A DNA stretch of 64,000 nt, taken from NCBI GenBank assembly GCA_963677225.1, contig OY781923.1:2666001-2730000 (forward strand), in the 5' to 3' direction. Under the pieces are notes generated by a model, which was not told the DNA's origin, made no database searches, and saw nothing but the letters and a program-made list of their open reading frames with translations. Below, piece after piece: positions 34,394 to 43,235 of the stretch. The DNA comes from SABI01 sp028532915 (GTDB taxonomy: Bacteria > Spirochaetota > Spirochaetia > Sphaerochaetales > Sphaerochaetaceae). Numbering within the stretch: the first letter of the stretch is position 1; every line of letters begins with the position of its first letter. The position numbers and the translations under genes were made by a program.

Positions 34394-35083
34394 TCAAAGA
34401 TGTATATGAGTCCATCCGATGACTTTTCCGAGAATCGAGAGCTGCGGATTATCGATAGAAGACTCTATCGACCTGTACCGCTGATTTTCCGATAAGATCG
34501 AAACGATATTCTCCAGTTCATTGAACTCGAGTCTTTTGATACATACATCATTTTTCAGAGCAACGGCATACAAACCGTTTCCGGCAACATAACCATTCAC
34601 GAAAACAGCGATATCATCATGGAGAAGATGGATCGGAGACATTTCATCACCTGTAACATAAAGAGCGAAGATATCCTGTCTCTCGAATCCTCTGCACATA
34701 TTCTGAATGATACGCACAGAACCGTTGAAATTTCCGGGAACGGAACGGAAGGCACCTGAATAGAGTTCTATCTTCCTTTTTACTATCGGTACCGGGAAGG
34801 AAGGAATCTCATCATCTGCCGACTGACACAGAGATTCTTTCACCCCGTCCTCCTGATAATCCTGATACAGCCGTGTGGGATAAGCAATGCCCAGAAGCTC
34901 ATGAAGAGAGACCCCCAGGGCATCGGCGATCTTCAGAGCGATATCGGCTCTCGGGATCGTATTTCGTGTGATCATCATTGAGACAGTACTCGGAGAGACT
35001 CCGATGACACGAGAAAGCCAGGCCTGATTCAGATCTTCCACAAGATAGGACTTTACCTTCTCCCAGAATGGTTGTTTTGACAT
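34394..35083 (-). CDS. HTH/LexA-fold repressor lacking the usual catalytic serine
   Basis: A 229-residue phage-repressor-like regulator. Residues 18-66 are an XRE-type helix-turn-helix (QAWLSRVIGVSPSTVSMMIT, then IALKIADALGVSLHELLG). The C-terminal half has the S24/LexA layout: ALYVTGDEMSPIHLLHDDIA, GLYAVALKNDVCIKRLEF. Where active family members have GDSM the protein reads GDEM, so the nucleophile is replaced by Glu while the lysine strand (IKRLE) remains; self-cleavage is unlikely. It faces the small RHH-like gene across three palindromes. No phage structural gene is nearby. Confidence 0.82.
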   Translation of the reverse strand: MSKQPFWEKVKSYLVEDLNQAWLSRVIGVSPSTVSMMITRNTIPRADIALKIADALGVSLHELLGIAYPTRLYQDYQEDGVKESLCQSADDEIPSFPVPIVKRKIELYSGAFRSVPGNFNGSVRIIQNMCRGFERQDIFALYVTGDEMSPIHLLHDDIAVFVNGYVAGNGLYAVALKNDVCIKRLEFNELENIVSILSENQRYRSIESSIDNPQLSILGKVIGWTHIHL

Positions 35084-35114
35084 GAGCTGAAGATATCACA
35101 TATCAGAAGGCGGT

Positions 35115-35220
35115 TATCACAGTTGTGTAATATATATTTTTTTATACACATTTGTGTATTGAATGAGGCATATTCATGATTTATCTTGTTTTATATTCTC
35201 ATTTGTGAATTATATCAGGG
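35115..35220. promoter_or_regulatory. Three operator-like palindromes between the repressor and the RHH-like gene
   Basis: ATACACATTTGTGTAT (35144-35159) is a perfect 16-base palindrome. Two related sites share its TTGTG core: TATCACAGTTGTGTAA (35115-35130) and ATTCTCATTTGTGAAT (35205-35220). The centres are 29 and 61 bases apart. The multi-operator layout recalls a phage immunity region; binding by the adjacent repressor is inferred. Confidence 0.65.
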
Positions 35221-35227
35221 AGACATT

Positions 35228-35416
35228 ATGAAGACTATTCGCCTGTGGGCAACAACTACTGCAGAAACATATCAGGAACTTATGCTCTATCTGGCACAGA
35301 ATATCGGAAAAGACGGCAAAAGAGAGAAGATAGGAGAATTCGTGGAAAAAGCCGTCATCGAAAAGCTCAATCGTGAAAAGAGAAAGATGAAGAGGAAGAT
35401 CTCTTCTGATACTTAG
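35228..35416 (+). CDS. Small ribbon-helix-helix-like protein
   Basis: ATG 35228 follows GGGAGA and gives 62 residues. The pattern is one strand (TIRLWATTTAETYQELMLYL) followed by a basic, helix-forming part (REKIGEFVEKAVIEKL) and a Lys/Arg tail, as in CopG/Arc-type DNA-binding proteins. No toxin gene follows in the same direction. The third palindrome ends eight bases before the start, so it is probably controlled by the divergent repressor. Confidence 0.55.
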   Translation: MKTIRLWATTTAETYQELMLYLAQNIGKDGKREKIGEFVEKAVIEKLNREKRKMKRKISSDT

Positions 35417-35426
35417 CGCAATAGCA

Positions 35427-35765
35427 TCATTCACACCCTTTCCGACATAGTTTCACCGGACGGGATACAGCATATTTCGGCGAATCAGGATGGATCGCGC
35501 ATTGGAGCATAGTGAGCACACACGGCATAGCGAGAGAACACATCACCTGAGTCCCTTTTTTATCCATCGAAACAACACCCACCTGCTTCAGCTGGGAAAG
35601 ATGTTTTGAAGTTACAGATTTGTTTAATCCAAGATCATCAGCGATCTCGCAGACACAGCGGGGCTGTTCATTCAGAAGATTGACTATCTGAAGCCGTACA
35701 GGATGTCCCAGGACGCGAAACAGTGGTGCGATCGACCGTAATTCCTGCGTTTTTATTTCATTCAT
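35427..35765 (-). CDS. ArsR/SmtB-family regulator
   Basis: A 112-residue winged-helix repressor: LFRVLGHPVRLQIVNLL, then RCVCEIADDLGLNKSVTSKH as recognition helix region. The CVC in the third helix matches the metal/metalloid site of ArsR-type sensors, and three further cysteines sit near the C-terminus (LQCAIH, LCRKGCE). It may sense arsenic, antimony or a soft metal. No efflux gene is adjacent; a TTGTCAA direct repeat lies in its upstream region (about 35776-35800). Confidence 0.85.
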   Translation of the reverse strand: MNEIKTQELRSIAPLFRVLGHPVRLQIVNLLNEQPRCVCEIADDLGLNKSVTSKHLSQLKQVGVVSMDKKGTQVMCSLAMPCVLTMLQCAIHPDSPKYAVSRPVKLCRKGCE

Positions 35766-35829
35766 ATCTGAACATTGTCAAAAAAGAAGCCGGTTGTCAA
35801 CAAGACATCGACGAAAGTTTCTGAATTTG

Positions 35830-35837
35830 GAAACTTT
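35830..35837. repeat. Right arm of a hairpin upstream of the 331-residue lipoprotein gene
   Basis: AAAGTTTC (35814-35821) and GAAACTTT (35830-35837) form a perfect 8-base stem with an eight-base loop in the gap between ArsR and the lipoprotein gene. No T run follows. Its role is unknown. Confidence 0.4.
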
Positions 35838-35957
35838 AAAGGCCGCTAAAGCTGAAACTATATGGATAAATAAGCCCTTTAATATTGAACATTTTATGTA
35901 TTGAGCATATTCTTATATCTGTTCAATCATCTTATTCGCTACATTGTGAGGTTCATT

Positions 35958-36953
35958 GTGAAAAAAATTAATTTCATCGCTTTGATTGTAGTAGTTTCAC
36001 TGTTCGTGTCATGCATACCCACAGAATCATCTATCGAAAAAGAATATACTGAAATCTGGAATGATTCCATTGACGTCAGTACAAAAGTCGATAATCTCGA
36101 ATATACTAACTACGCAGCACTCGAGAGAGCTGCAGAGGGAGTCTACAAGCGTGCAGTTGCCTTCGAAAAAAAATGCAGGAGAGTTGATGTATCAACCTTC
36201 GACGATCCAATATATGTTCGCAACGGAATAACGATGGCAACCAGCCTTCCGATGACAAGGATTTTCGAAAAGTACCCTGAAGACCTTGAACGTTATACAT
36301 ACAGTGTGAGAAGAGACTGGGATGATGAAGATAGACTCAAAGCTGAAAGACTGTTCGGCCTGAGAAACAGAAAACCGGTCACCGTCGATGACTATTCCGG
36401 CCTCAAGGAAAGTAAAAGACTCTATATATTTGCCGGACTTTCCGATAAGAGTTATGTCTTTCCCGAATTTTTGGACAATGGACGGATTCCTGTCGCTTAT
36501 TATACCGACACCGATACGGGAACACGCTATTTTCCCGGTGACTCGATATCAGTTAACTCAAGTATCTCTCACATCAGCGCAACACCCCAATACACACTCA
36601 CGTTTACCGACCTTCCGATTGAACATAGTTCATACAACTTCTCTGTTCATGACTCCTATCCTGTGACTCTCACAGCAGAAGACTTCGGCGAGGAATTTCT
36701 TAACGCTGTGACTGTCTCCGCAGCAAAAGACGAGCTCTCCCGAACTTTCATCACGATTCCGGCGGTTCCGGATAAAGTAAGAACCAAACTGTATGAGAAA
36801 CGATATGTAATCAGAGAGTTCAAGATGCAGAAAGAGAGAAAAGTGACTCCGGGAAAACGGTATTCACTTAAGACGCTGTTCGATATCGCATACGACGGAT
36901 CAGTATTAAAAGGCTATACGATCACTTTGGAGCCCGCGTTCAGCACGTTCTGA
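35958..36953 (+). CDS. Lipoprotein of unknown function
   Basis: GTG 35958, preceded by GAGG, is the likely start (331 residues), because the signal peptide then begins VKKINFIALIVVVSLFVSC with a good lipobox; the ORF can extend 19 codons. The mature part is charged and mixed alpha/beta, with several Tyr/Pro-rich strands, and no motif I recognise. The base composition is somewhat more AT-rich than the core genes. It stands alone between ArsR and the convergent ankyrin gene. Confidence 0.6.
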   Translation: MKKINFIALIVVVSLFVSCIPTESSIEKEYTEIWNDSIDVSTKVDNLEYTNYAALERAAEGVYKRAVAFEKKCRRVDVSTFDDPIYVRNGITMATSLPMTRIFEKYPEDLERYTYSVRRDWDDEDRLKAERLFGLRNRKPVTVDDYSGLKESKRLYIFAGLSDKSYVFPEFLDNGRIPVAYYTDTDTGTRYFPGDSISVNSSISHISATPQYTLTFTDLPIEHSSYNFSVHDSYPVTLTAEDFGEEFLNAVTVSAAKDELSRTFITIPAVPDKVRTKLYEKRYVIREFKMQKERKVTPGKRYSLKTLFDIAYDGSVLKGYTITLEPAFSTF

Positions 36954-37077
36954 GAATCGGGCAGAAACATGTATTCAAGACATTCCCTAATTAATCGATT
37001 TCACACATGGAATAATCTACACCCGTATTCCACTTGAAAACGGTTCAGCTGCCTCCATTTCAGGAATTATTCATCAA

Positions 37078-38364
37078 CTATTTTAATAATTGCAAATATT
37101 CTGAAGAAAGAGAATTCTCCAGAGCGTAATCATAAGCAGTGTTCTCTTCATTATCTTTAGTAGAAGGATCTGCACCTGCATCAATAAGAATCGGTATTAT
37201 TTCAGGGACCGAATACTTTACAGCATGTACGAGAGGAGTCTGTGATTTCTTATCTTTTGCATTTACATCTGCTCCGGATGCAATGAGAAGAGATATTAGA
37301 TCAAGATCAGCCACATAATCAATAGCATTCATAAGTATGCTGTCACCCCAACGGTCCTTATAATTTACGTCTGCTCCATGCTGGAGTAATTGTGTTATTA
37401 TTCCTATCTTATCGAAAGTCTCAGAATCTTGGAAATGCAACATGAAATACTGCAATAGAGATTCTCCTCTAGCATCCTTTATATTTGCATCGCCTCCGTG
37501 TTCAATAATCTTCATTATTATCTCAATCCTGATATTGTCCGGAATCCGATACCTGTTTTCCTTTAACATGAGTAATAGAGACTGGTCAAAACGATCTAAC
37601 GTATTCACATCTGCACCATTCTCAATCAAACTATACAGGACGTCTAATCTGTCTATATCTACACCATTTTCAAACCAGAACCAGAGTGGAGTAGAGCCAA
37701 CTAGATTTACTGCATTGATATCAGCCCCGGCTTCTACCAGAACTGAAATAATATCAGGGTTGGAACTGACCATTGCAGCCGCCATAAGCGGGGTCGTACC
37801 ATTGTCATCCCTGACATTCACATCTGCACCAGCATTTATTAGAAAAGTTATAAGTTCTAGATTGGGATACATTACAGCATAATGAATGACAGAACTTCCG
37901 GCTTCCCCACAAGGAAAGCTAATATCTGCGCCTAAACTGATCAATTCCTTCACTCTTTCTAAATCATTTTGCAGAGCAGAGAAGAATAACGAATATGATA
38001 AATATTCTGTCTTTGCATTTACATCTTCTGTGGAATCAATAATAAGTTTTGCCACCTCAGAATCGTATTCATAATTTAAGGCTGCAGAACTAATAACGGA
38101 ATTTCCCCAACGATCTTCGGCCTCTAAATCTGCTCCAGCCTCGATCAATGAAGAGATCACATCAAAATCCCTCCCGGCTTCCAAAGCTGCCATAATAGGT
38201 GTTTGGTAGCTATAGTTAATCATTTCATTAATATCTGCTCCAGCCTCTATAGCAGCTTTGATTTCATCGACGCTCCCTTTTTCAACAAGGTCACCAAGAC
38301 CAATCGCAGAAAATGCTGATGAACACAGAAATAGTATTATCAGCATACATAAAGATTTTTTCAC
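37078..38364 (-). CDS. Exported ankyrin-repeat protein
   Basis: A 428-residue protein: signal peptide of about 19 residues (ending SSAFSA), then some eleven ankyrin repeats from residue 25 to the end. The consensus is visible many times (TPLMAAAMVSSNPDIISVLV, EAGADINAV, NGADVNTLD, ASGADVNAKD). Ankyrin repeats bind proteins; the signal peptide places it outside the cytoplasm. The start is GTG. The gene is clearly more AT-rich than its surroundings and sits beside decayed mobile DNA, so it was probably acquired. Its own promoter and a structured leader are described separately. Confidence 0.85.
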   Translation of the reverse strand: MKKSLCMLIILFLCSSAFSAIGLGDLVEKGSVDEIKAAIEAGADINEMINYSYQTPIMAALEAGRDFDVISSLIEAGADLEAEDRWGNSVISSAALNYEYDSEVAKLIIDSTEDVNAKTEYLSYSLFFSALQNDLERVKELISLGADISFPCGEAGSSVIHYAVMYPNLELITFLINAGADVNVRDDNGTTPLMAAAMVSSNPDIISVLVEAGADINAVNLVGSTPLWFWFENGVDIDRLDVLYSLIENGADVNTLDRFDQSLLLMLKENRYRIPDNIRIEIIMKIIEHGGDANIKDARGESLLQYFMLHFQDSETFDKIGIITQLLQHGADVNYKDRWGDSILMNAIDYVADLDLISLLIASGADVNAKDKKSQTPLVHAVKYSVPEIIPILIDAGADPSTKDNEENTAYDYALENSLSSEYLQLLK

Positions 38365-38397
38365 TTTTCAGTTACCTTTCATATCATTGTAAAAATC

Positions 38398-38528
38398 AAT
38401 TCAACATTAAAGATAATAGCAAGGAAATGACTTCATATCATTTCCTTGGAGAATTCAAATCCATGTTGAATTTAGTTTTAACCCAGTTAGACATATTGTA
38501 TCATAATAATTCTTCCATTGTACAGCAA
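38398..38528 (-). promoter_or_regulatory. Promoter and nested stem-loop leader of the ankyrin gene
   Basis: On the minus strand TTGCTG (38528-38523), 17 bases, TATGAT (38505-38500) is a good promoter; the start is predicted near 38493, so the leader is about 130 bases. Inside it two perfect 10-base stems nest: outer arms AATTCAACAT (38398-38407) and ATGTTGAATT (38463-38472), inner arms AAGGAAATGA (38421-38430) and TCATTTCCTT (38438-38447). The arrangement could be a regulatory RNA fold or an mRNA stabiliser. Confidence 0.55.
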
Positions 38529-38622
38529 ATTTGTCATACTGTAATAATTCCGCGCGCGGTAAGATAAAATGCACGCCGAAAGGGAAAAAGAATAAAGAAG
38601 TCCCACGGACCTCAGTTATAAT

Positions 38623-39060
38623 GGAATTAGCACAAACCAATCATAACGAGGCAACCATGGGACGAACCAAGCTTACCATAGAGGATCATGCACATCATAG
38701 TCATTTTACCTAGAAAGAAAGGATTCAGATGCAATAGTATTACACGGGATGGCATGGGTACCAGAAGATACGCTCTCCACTGCTGTCAGGAAAGATCTTC
38801 GGAAAGCATGAATCCACTATCAGACCAGAACTTAAAAGAGGTATGGTCGGACAATCCGCCGTTTGAACACAAGGTGTACAACGCTGAGTATGCACAGAAG
38901 GATGCTGAATCCCAATGGAGTGCAAAAGGACCTGAATTGAAGCTGGGAACTGACTGGACACTTGTCCAAGCTGTCACTCATCTAATCAGGAATGAACACT
39001 ATTCACCGTATGCTGTTCTCGCTGAATTTGTGTTTAGTCAATACAGAACCCAAGAAAAAA
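38623..39060 (+). pseudogene. Remnant of an IS30-family transposase
   Basis: Conserved pieces are spread over two frames with stops in between. The first frame gives MGRTKLTIEDHAHHSHFT, a stop, KERIQMQ, a stop, then GKHESTIRPELKRGMV, which is the IS30 N-terminal helix-turn-helix. A shift leads to VYNAEYAQKDAESQW, KLGTDWTLVQAVTHLI and EHYSPYAVLAEFVFSQ. The catalytic DDE half is missing; the sequence ends where the integrase remnant begins. The element is dead. Confidence 0.75.
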
Positions 39061-39543
39061 TCACGGGAAATCCAATTGGGGGTGCGGACAAAAAGTTGAA
39101 CACTTGTAGAGCTTTGCACTTTTATTGCAAGCACCATATTTTTTTACAATGGCATTGGCGACATTTTTGATCTCCAGTCGATTTACAGAATACAAAGGTT
39201 TATTCAAGAACTTTTTCATAGATCCTTCTAAAAGAATCTCAAGATCCTTTGCATTCCTTGCTACATGTGAAGCATATCGATCGGAGTAATGTTCCATAGT
39301 AACTTGAGACTGTTTCCATTTAGGGTTTGTCTGCGGATCTTTGTAGAGAGACAATATCTCACGTACTGTAATTGAAGAATCAATACCACTTCTTAATTTA
39401 TCCATAAATTCTCTGATGTATCGTTGGGCATCAGATTTCCGAATCATACCAGTAGATTGTCGATGTCTTTTGCCTGAAGAGTCCGTATAACGGAAGTGGA
39501 AAATTTTGCCTAAAAGGTAAGGGGTTGGTAAATTTGTGTTCAT
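39061..39543 (-). pseudogene. Truncated tyrosine recombinase (integrase), N-terminal part only
   Basis: The first about 150 residues of a phage-type integrase remain: an arm-binding-like start (KIFHFRYTDSSGKRHRQSTG) and the SAM-like core-binding domain (ITVREILSLY, SYASHVARNAK-type helices, LYSVNRLEIKNVANAIVKKY). The R-H-R-Y catalytic domain is absent, cut at about 39100 by the IS30 remnant. It begins about 105 bases downstream of tRNA-Gly on the same strand, the usual place for an integrase of an element inserted at a tRNA. Confidence 0.75.
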
Positions 39544-39648
39544 ACTATCTCCAATGAAGCGGCCACCAAATGGCCACTTTTATGATTTCGGCCTTTTGGA
39601 CTAGGTAGTAGAACTTTTTAATCTGTTTCATTATAGTGACTTAAGGTA

Positions 39649-39720
39649 AGCGTCTGAAGGGAGTCGAACCCTCGTCACAAGCTTGGGAAGCTTGGGTAAT
39701 AGCCGTTATACGACAGACGC
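39649..39720 (-). tRNA. tRNA-Gly (anticodon CCC)
   Basis: The minus strand folds into a complete cloverleaf: acceptor arms GCGTCTG and CAGACGC, D arm GTATAACGGCTATTAC, anticodon stem CAAGC/GCTTG with loop TTCCCAA (anticodon CCC), and T arm AGGGTTCGACTCCCT. CCA is not encoded. Its 3' half is a likely former attachment site for the adjacent integrase remnant. Confidence 0.93.
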
Positions 39721-39931
39721 GGAAAGTACATTTGTGATAATAGCCAATTGCACCCAATCTTTCAAGTCATTTTTGCAATCCGGACCTTTCCTTTTCCAGC
39801 TGTTTCACCATTTATAAAAATATTCAAATAGCATAATTGTTACAGAAATGCAAAAATCATTTTATTGTTCTGCAAATCGATGTGAGAGAAAATTAATTAA
39901 GAATGAAAATCACACAAAGAGGAGAAATATC

Positions 39932-40984
39932 ATGAAAAAACTAGCAATGATATTGTTGATTGCTCTGATCGCTCTTACCGGAGTCTATTCCCAGGGAGCT
40001 CCCGAAGCCGTTGAGGAAACCCCGCAGCAGGAAACGGCAGCGGGTGAATCCGTAAGCGCCTATACCACTTTGGAAGAACCTCTTGCTGCTGCACTGTTTG
40101 CCATGTTCGAAGAGGAGACAGGGATCAAAGTCAACTTCGTACGTCTGAGCGGTGGAGAAGCTGTCGCGAGACTGGAAGCCGAAGCTGCGAATCCCCAGGT
40201 ATCGATCTGGGTAGGCGGTGTCGGACTCGATCATATCACAGCCAAGTCAAAAGGACTGACAACACCCTACGTCTCGAGGTTCGCATCGAATACACCAGCT
40301 CAATACAGAGATGCCGAAAACTACTGGATCGGACTGTATGTAGGTCCTCTGACATTCGTCACCAACCTCGACAGGGCTGAAGAGCTCGGTCTTGAAGTGC
40401 CGAGAAGCTGGGCGGATCTGATCAAACCCGAATATAAAGGGTATGTAAGAATGGCGAATCCGAACTCATCGGGAACAGCATACAATGTTCTGACCACCAT
40501 GAGATATGTACAGGGAAGCGAAGAAGCAATGATCGAGTATATGAAGAAACTCGACAAGAATATCGACCAGTATACCAAAAGCGGTTCTGCCCCCGGAAAG
40601 AGCGTAGGTATCGGAGAGATTCCAATAGCCATCGGATATGCCCACGATCAGGTGAAGATCAAAGATGCGGGTGCGAATATCGAGATCACAGCTCCTGCTG
40701 AAGGGACAGGATTCGAACTGGCTTCGATGTCTCTTGTGAAAGGCGGAAAGGATGCTGTGAATGCCAAGAAACTGTACGACTGGATTCTCTCTTCTCCGAA
40801 CGCCCAGAAGAAATTCACAGAATGGTACGTAGTTCTCGTCGCAAAAGGCGCAGCCAAACATCCTGAGGCTCTGAGCATTGACGATATCAAGACCGTCGAT
40901 CAGGACTTCACATGGGACGGTGACAAAGTCAACAAGACAAGACTGCTCGATGCCTGGACAGAGGCTATCGGCCAATATCGTTAA
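39932..40984 (+). CDS. Iron(III)/phosphonate-type ABC substrate-binding protein
   Basis: ATG 39932 behind AGAGGAGA gives 350 residues; the ORF can extend 28 codons upstream without support. The signal peptide ends in TGVYSQG. The fold is the FbpA/FutA/PhnS family: EEETGIKVNFVRLSGGEAVA, ANPQVSIWVGGVGLDH, WADLIKPEYKGYVRMANPNSSG. Such proteins carry ferric ions, 2-aminoethylphosphonate or related ligands. The tyrosines needed for ferric binding cannot be assigned by eye, so the ligand is open. It heads a three-gene operon. Confidence 0.88.
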   Translation: MKKLAMILLIALIALTGVYSQGAPEAVEETPQQETAAGESVSAYTTLEEPLAAALFAMFEEETGIKVNFVRLSGGEAVARLEAEAANPQVSIWVGGVGLDHITAKSKGLTTPYVSRFASNTPAQYRDAENYWIGLYVGPLTFVTNLDRAEELGLEVPRSWADLIKPEYKGYVRMANPNSSGTAYNVLTTMRYVQGSEEAMIEYMKKLDKNIDQYTKSGSAPGKSVGIGEIPIAIGYAHDQVKIKDAGANIEITAPAEGTGFELASMSLVKGGKDAVNAKKLYDWILSSPNAQKKFTEWYVVLVAKGAAKHPEALSIDDIKTVDQDFTWDGDKVNKTRLLDAWTEAIGQYR

Positions 40985-41008
40985 TCTCATAATAAAAAAA
41001 GAGACAAT

Positions 41009-43225
41009 ATGTTCAGAAAAAAACAACTGATTCATTTTATCCTTGCTGCGGTGATCTTCATCACCGCAGACATATGGATATATCACACTCTAACCTCCTC
41101 GTTCGATAAATATGTCCAACAGCGCGATTTCAACGAAATCTCCCTGTTCGTGCAGACAGCTCCTCAGAAAGAAGAGAATATTCCTTCATGGTTGAACGAG
41201 GTATCATCAATCATTCCCGGTGCTGCCAGTCTTTATCTATCCTACGATTTTGACAGCGGAAGTTTCGTTCCCTTTGCAAGCAGTGATGACAACATCACAC
41301 TCCTGTATGAACAGCAGCGGGATTCTGAAGAATTCAAAAAAGCGATGGAAAGCGCCTACTATCTTGAAACAGAACAGATTTCAAGACAGTACACTCTCAC
41401 TTTGAACGGACAGAAGGTACGTACAGGAGTCTTCGTTGCTCCGATCATCGCGGAAAACGGATATGAAGCCACAGGAACACTCATCATTGCTGTTCCGGAA
41501 AGTACCTCATCCTCCTACGGAAGACTCATAGGCACCTTCGCTCTTCTGTCTGCGATCGCGTTTATGCTGATTGCCTGGGTGGTGAGTTTCTCACGGGATC
41601 CGGTCACAGGATTCATGGTACTGGCTCTGTTCATCATCGTCGGCATCTTCGTCGCTTTCCCTCTTATCGAAGCTCTCAGGTTGTCATTCATGACCGACGG
41701 AGAGTTTACCTTCGATAAATGGGCCTTAGCTCTCTCCCCCTCCTATATCGTCGCCCTGTGGGGCTCACTGCGGCTGGGAGTGAGTACGGCGACAGCGTCC
41801 ACGATCATAGGATTTCTGATAGCATTTCTCGTGGAAAGAACAAGCTTCAAACAGAAGCGGACAGTCTCAACTCTGGCGACCATGCCGGTGATCTCGCCTC
41901 CGTTCTCCCTGTCTCTCTCCATCATCCTTCTGTTCGGTAACAACGGACTGATAAGCAAACAGCTGCTCAACATGGGCAACACTTCCATATACGGACTGGG
42001 CGGACTGACGCTGGTACAGACGATAAGCATGTTCCCCATCGCATTTCTGACCATCAGCGGAGTTCTGAGGCAGATCGATTCCACGGTGGAGGATGCATCA
42101 CTCGATCTGAACGCATCCCGGTGGCAGACATTCAAATCCATCACGTTCCCTCTCACCGTCCCGGGGATACTCTCGGCATGGATGCTGGTATTCACAAACT
42201 CTCTTGCAGATTTCGCTAACCCGTTGCTGTTGAGCGGAAACCTGCGGGTCCTTTCCACCGAAGCCTATATGATGGTGACAGGAAGGATGAACGATCTGGG
42301 AGGCGGAGCCGTTCTGTCATTCCTTTTGCTGCTTCCCACCGTGAGCGCCTTTCTGGTACAGCGGTTCTGGGTGAGTAAAAAGAGTTTCGTCACAGTCACC
42401 GGAAAACCTTCGACGACTCTGACCGAGTTGACTACCGCTCCGGTACGCAGGATCCTGACTGCAGTCGCCTGGATCATTCTCGGATTTATACTGATGCTCT
42501 ATCTCACCATCATCGCAGGAGCCTTCGTGAAGAACTGGGGAATAGATTATACATTCACCCTGGCTAACTGGAAGGCGATCCCCGACAGCTGGGATTCGAT
42601 AGTCTCCACATTGCTTCTGGCTCTCATCTCGGCACCGGTCGCAGGAATCATAGCTATGGCGGCGGCCATGCTGATCGTCAGAAAGAAATTCCCGGGAAAG
42701 AAGTTTCTTGAAGTACTTATGATGACACCTTATGCAATACCCGGGACCCTCATCGGTATCGCATACGTCATAGCATTCAACAAACAGCCGCTCATCCTTG
42801 TCGGGACAGGAGCGATCATCGTGATCAACTATGTCATCAGAGAACTGCCTGTCGGACTGGAGAACGGCATAACGGCACTTCATCAGATCGACCCGTCAAT
42901 CGAGGAGTCGGCGCAGGACCTCGGAGCTGATGTGCCGACGGTCTTCAAGACGATCGTCCTTCCTCTGGTGCGCCCTGCATTTCTGAGCAGTATGACCTAC
43001 ACATTCGTCAGAGCTATGACAGCAGTGAGTGCTATCATCTTCCTCATCTCGGCAAGATGGTATCATCTCACGATCAAAATACTTTCCTACTCGGAAAATC
43101 TCAGATTCGGACTGGCAAGTGTCCTTTGTACCGTACTCATCGCCATCGTTTTAGGTGTATTCGCCCTGATGAACCTTCTGGTCAAAGATGACAAGCTGAC
43201 CAGGAAGACCATTTCAACCCGATAA
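41009..43225 (+). CDS. Fused ABC permease (FbpB-like) with N-terminal extracytoplasmic domain
   Basis: 738 residues. From about 200 onward it is a standard FbpB-type double permease with two sets of helices and two ATPase-contact loops (EDASLDLNASRWQTFKSITF and EESAQDLGADVPTVFKTIVL). Before this there is an unusual addition: a helix at residues 10-28, then about 135 polar residues (SFDKYVQQRDFNEISL to AENGYEATGTLIIAVPE) and a second helix at about 172-192. That topology places the extra part outside the membrane, like a small periplasmic sensor domain. I do not recognise the domain; it may bind the loaded receptor or sense substrate. Confidence 0.88.
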   Translation: MFRKKQLIHFILAAVIFITADIWIYHTLTSSFDKYVQQRDFNEISLFVQTAPQKEENIPSWLNEVSSIIPGAASLYLSYDFDSGSFVPFASSDDNITLLYEQQRDSEEFKKAMESAYYLETEQISRQYTLTLNGQKVRTGVFVAPIIAENGYEATGTLIIAVPESTSSSYGRLIGTFALLSAIAFMLIAWVVSFSRDPVTGFMVLALFIIVGIFVAFPLIEALRLSFMTDGEFTFDKWALALSPSYIVALWGSLRLGVSTATASTIIGFLIAFLVERTSFKQKRTVSTLATMPVISPPFSLSLSIILLFGNNGLISKQLLNMGNTSIYGLGGLTLVQTISMFPIAFLTISGVLRQIDSTVEDASLDLNASRWQTFKSITFPLTVPGILSAWMLVFTNSLADFANPLLLSGNLRVLSTEAYMMVTGRMNDLGGGAVLSFLLLLPTVSAFLVQRFWVSKKSFVTVTGKPSTTLTELTTAPVRRILTAVAWIILGFILMLYLTIIAGAFVKNWGIDYTFTLANWKAIPDSWDSIVSTLLLALISAPVAGIIAMAAAMLIVRKKFPGKKFLEVLMMTPYAIPGTLIGIAYVIAFNKQPLILVGTGAIIVINYVIRELPVGLENGITALHQIDPSIEESAQDLGADVPTVFKTIVLPLVRPAFLSSMTYTFVRAMTAVSAIIFLISARWYHLTIKILSYSENLRFGLASVLCTVLIAIVLGVFALMNLLVKDDKLTRKTISTR

Positions 43226-43235
43226 AGGATCTACC

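Noticed and set aside
39650..39672. Duplicate of the tRNA-Gly 3' end as a second attachment site
   Set aside because: No second copy was seen by eye in the window; an exact search is needed.
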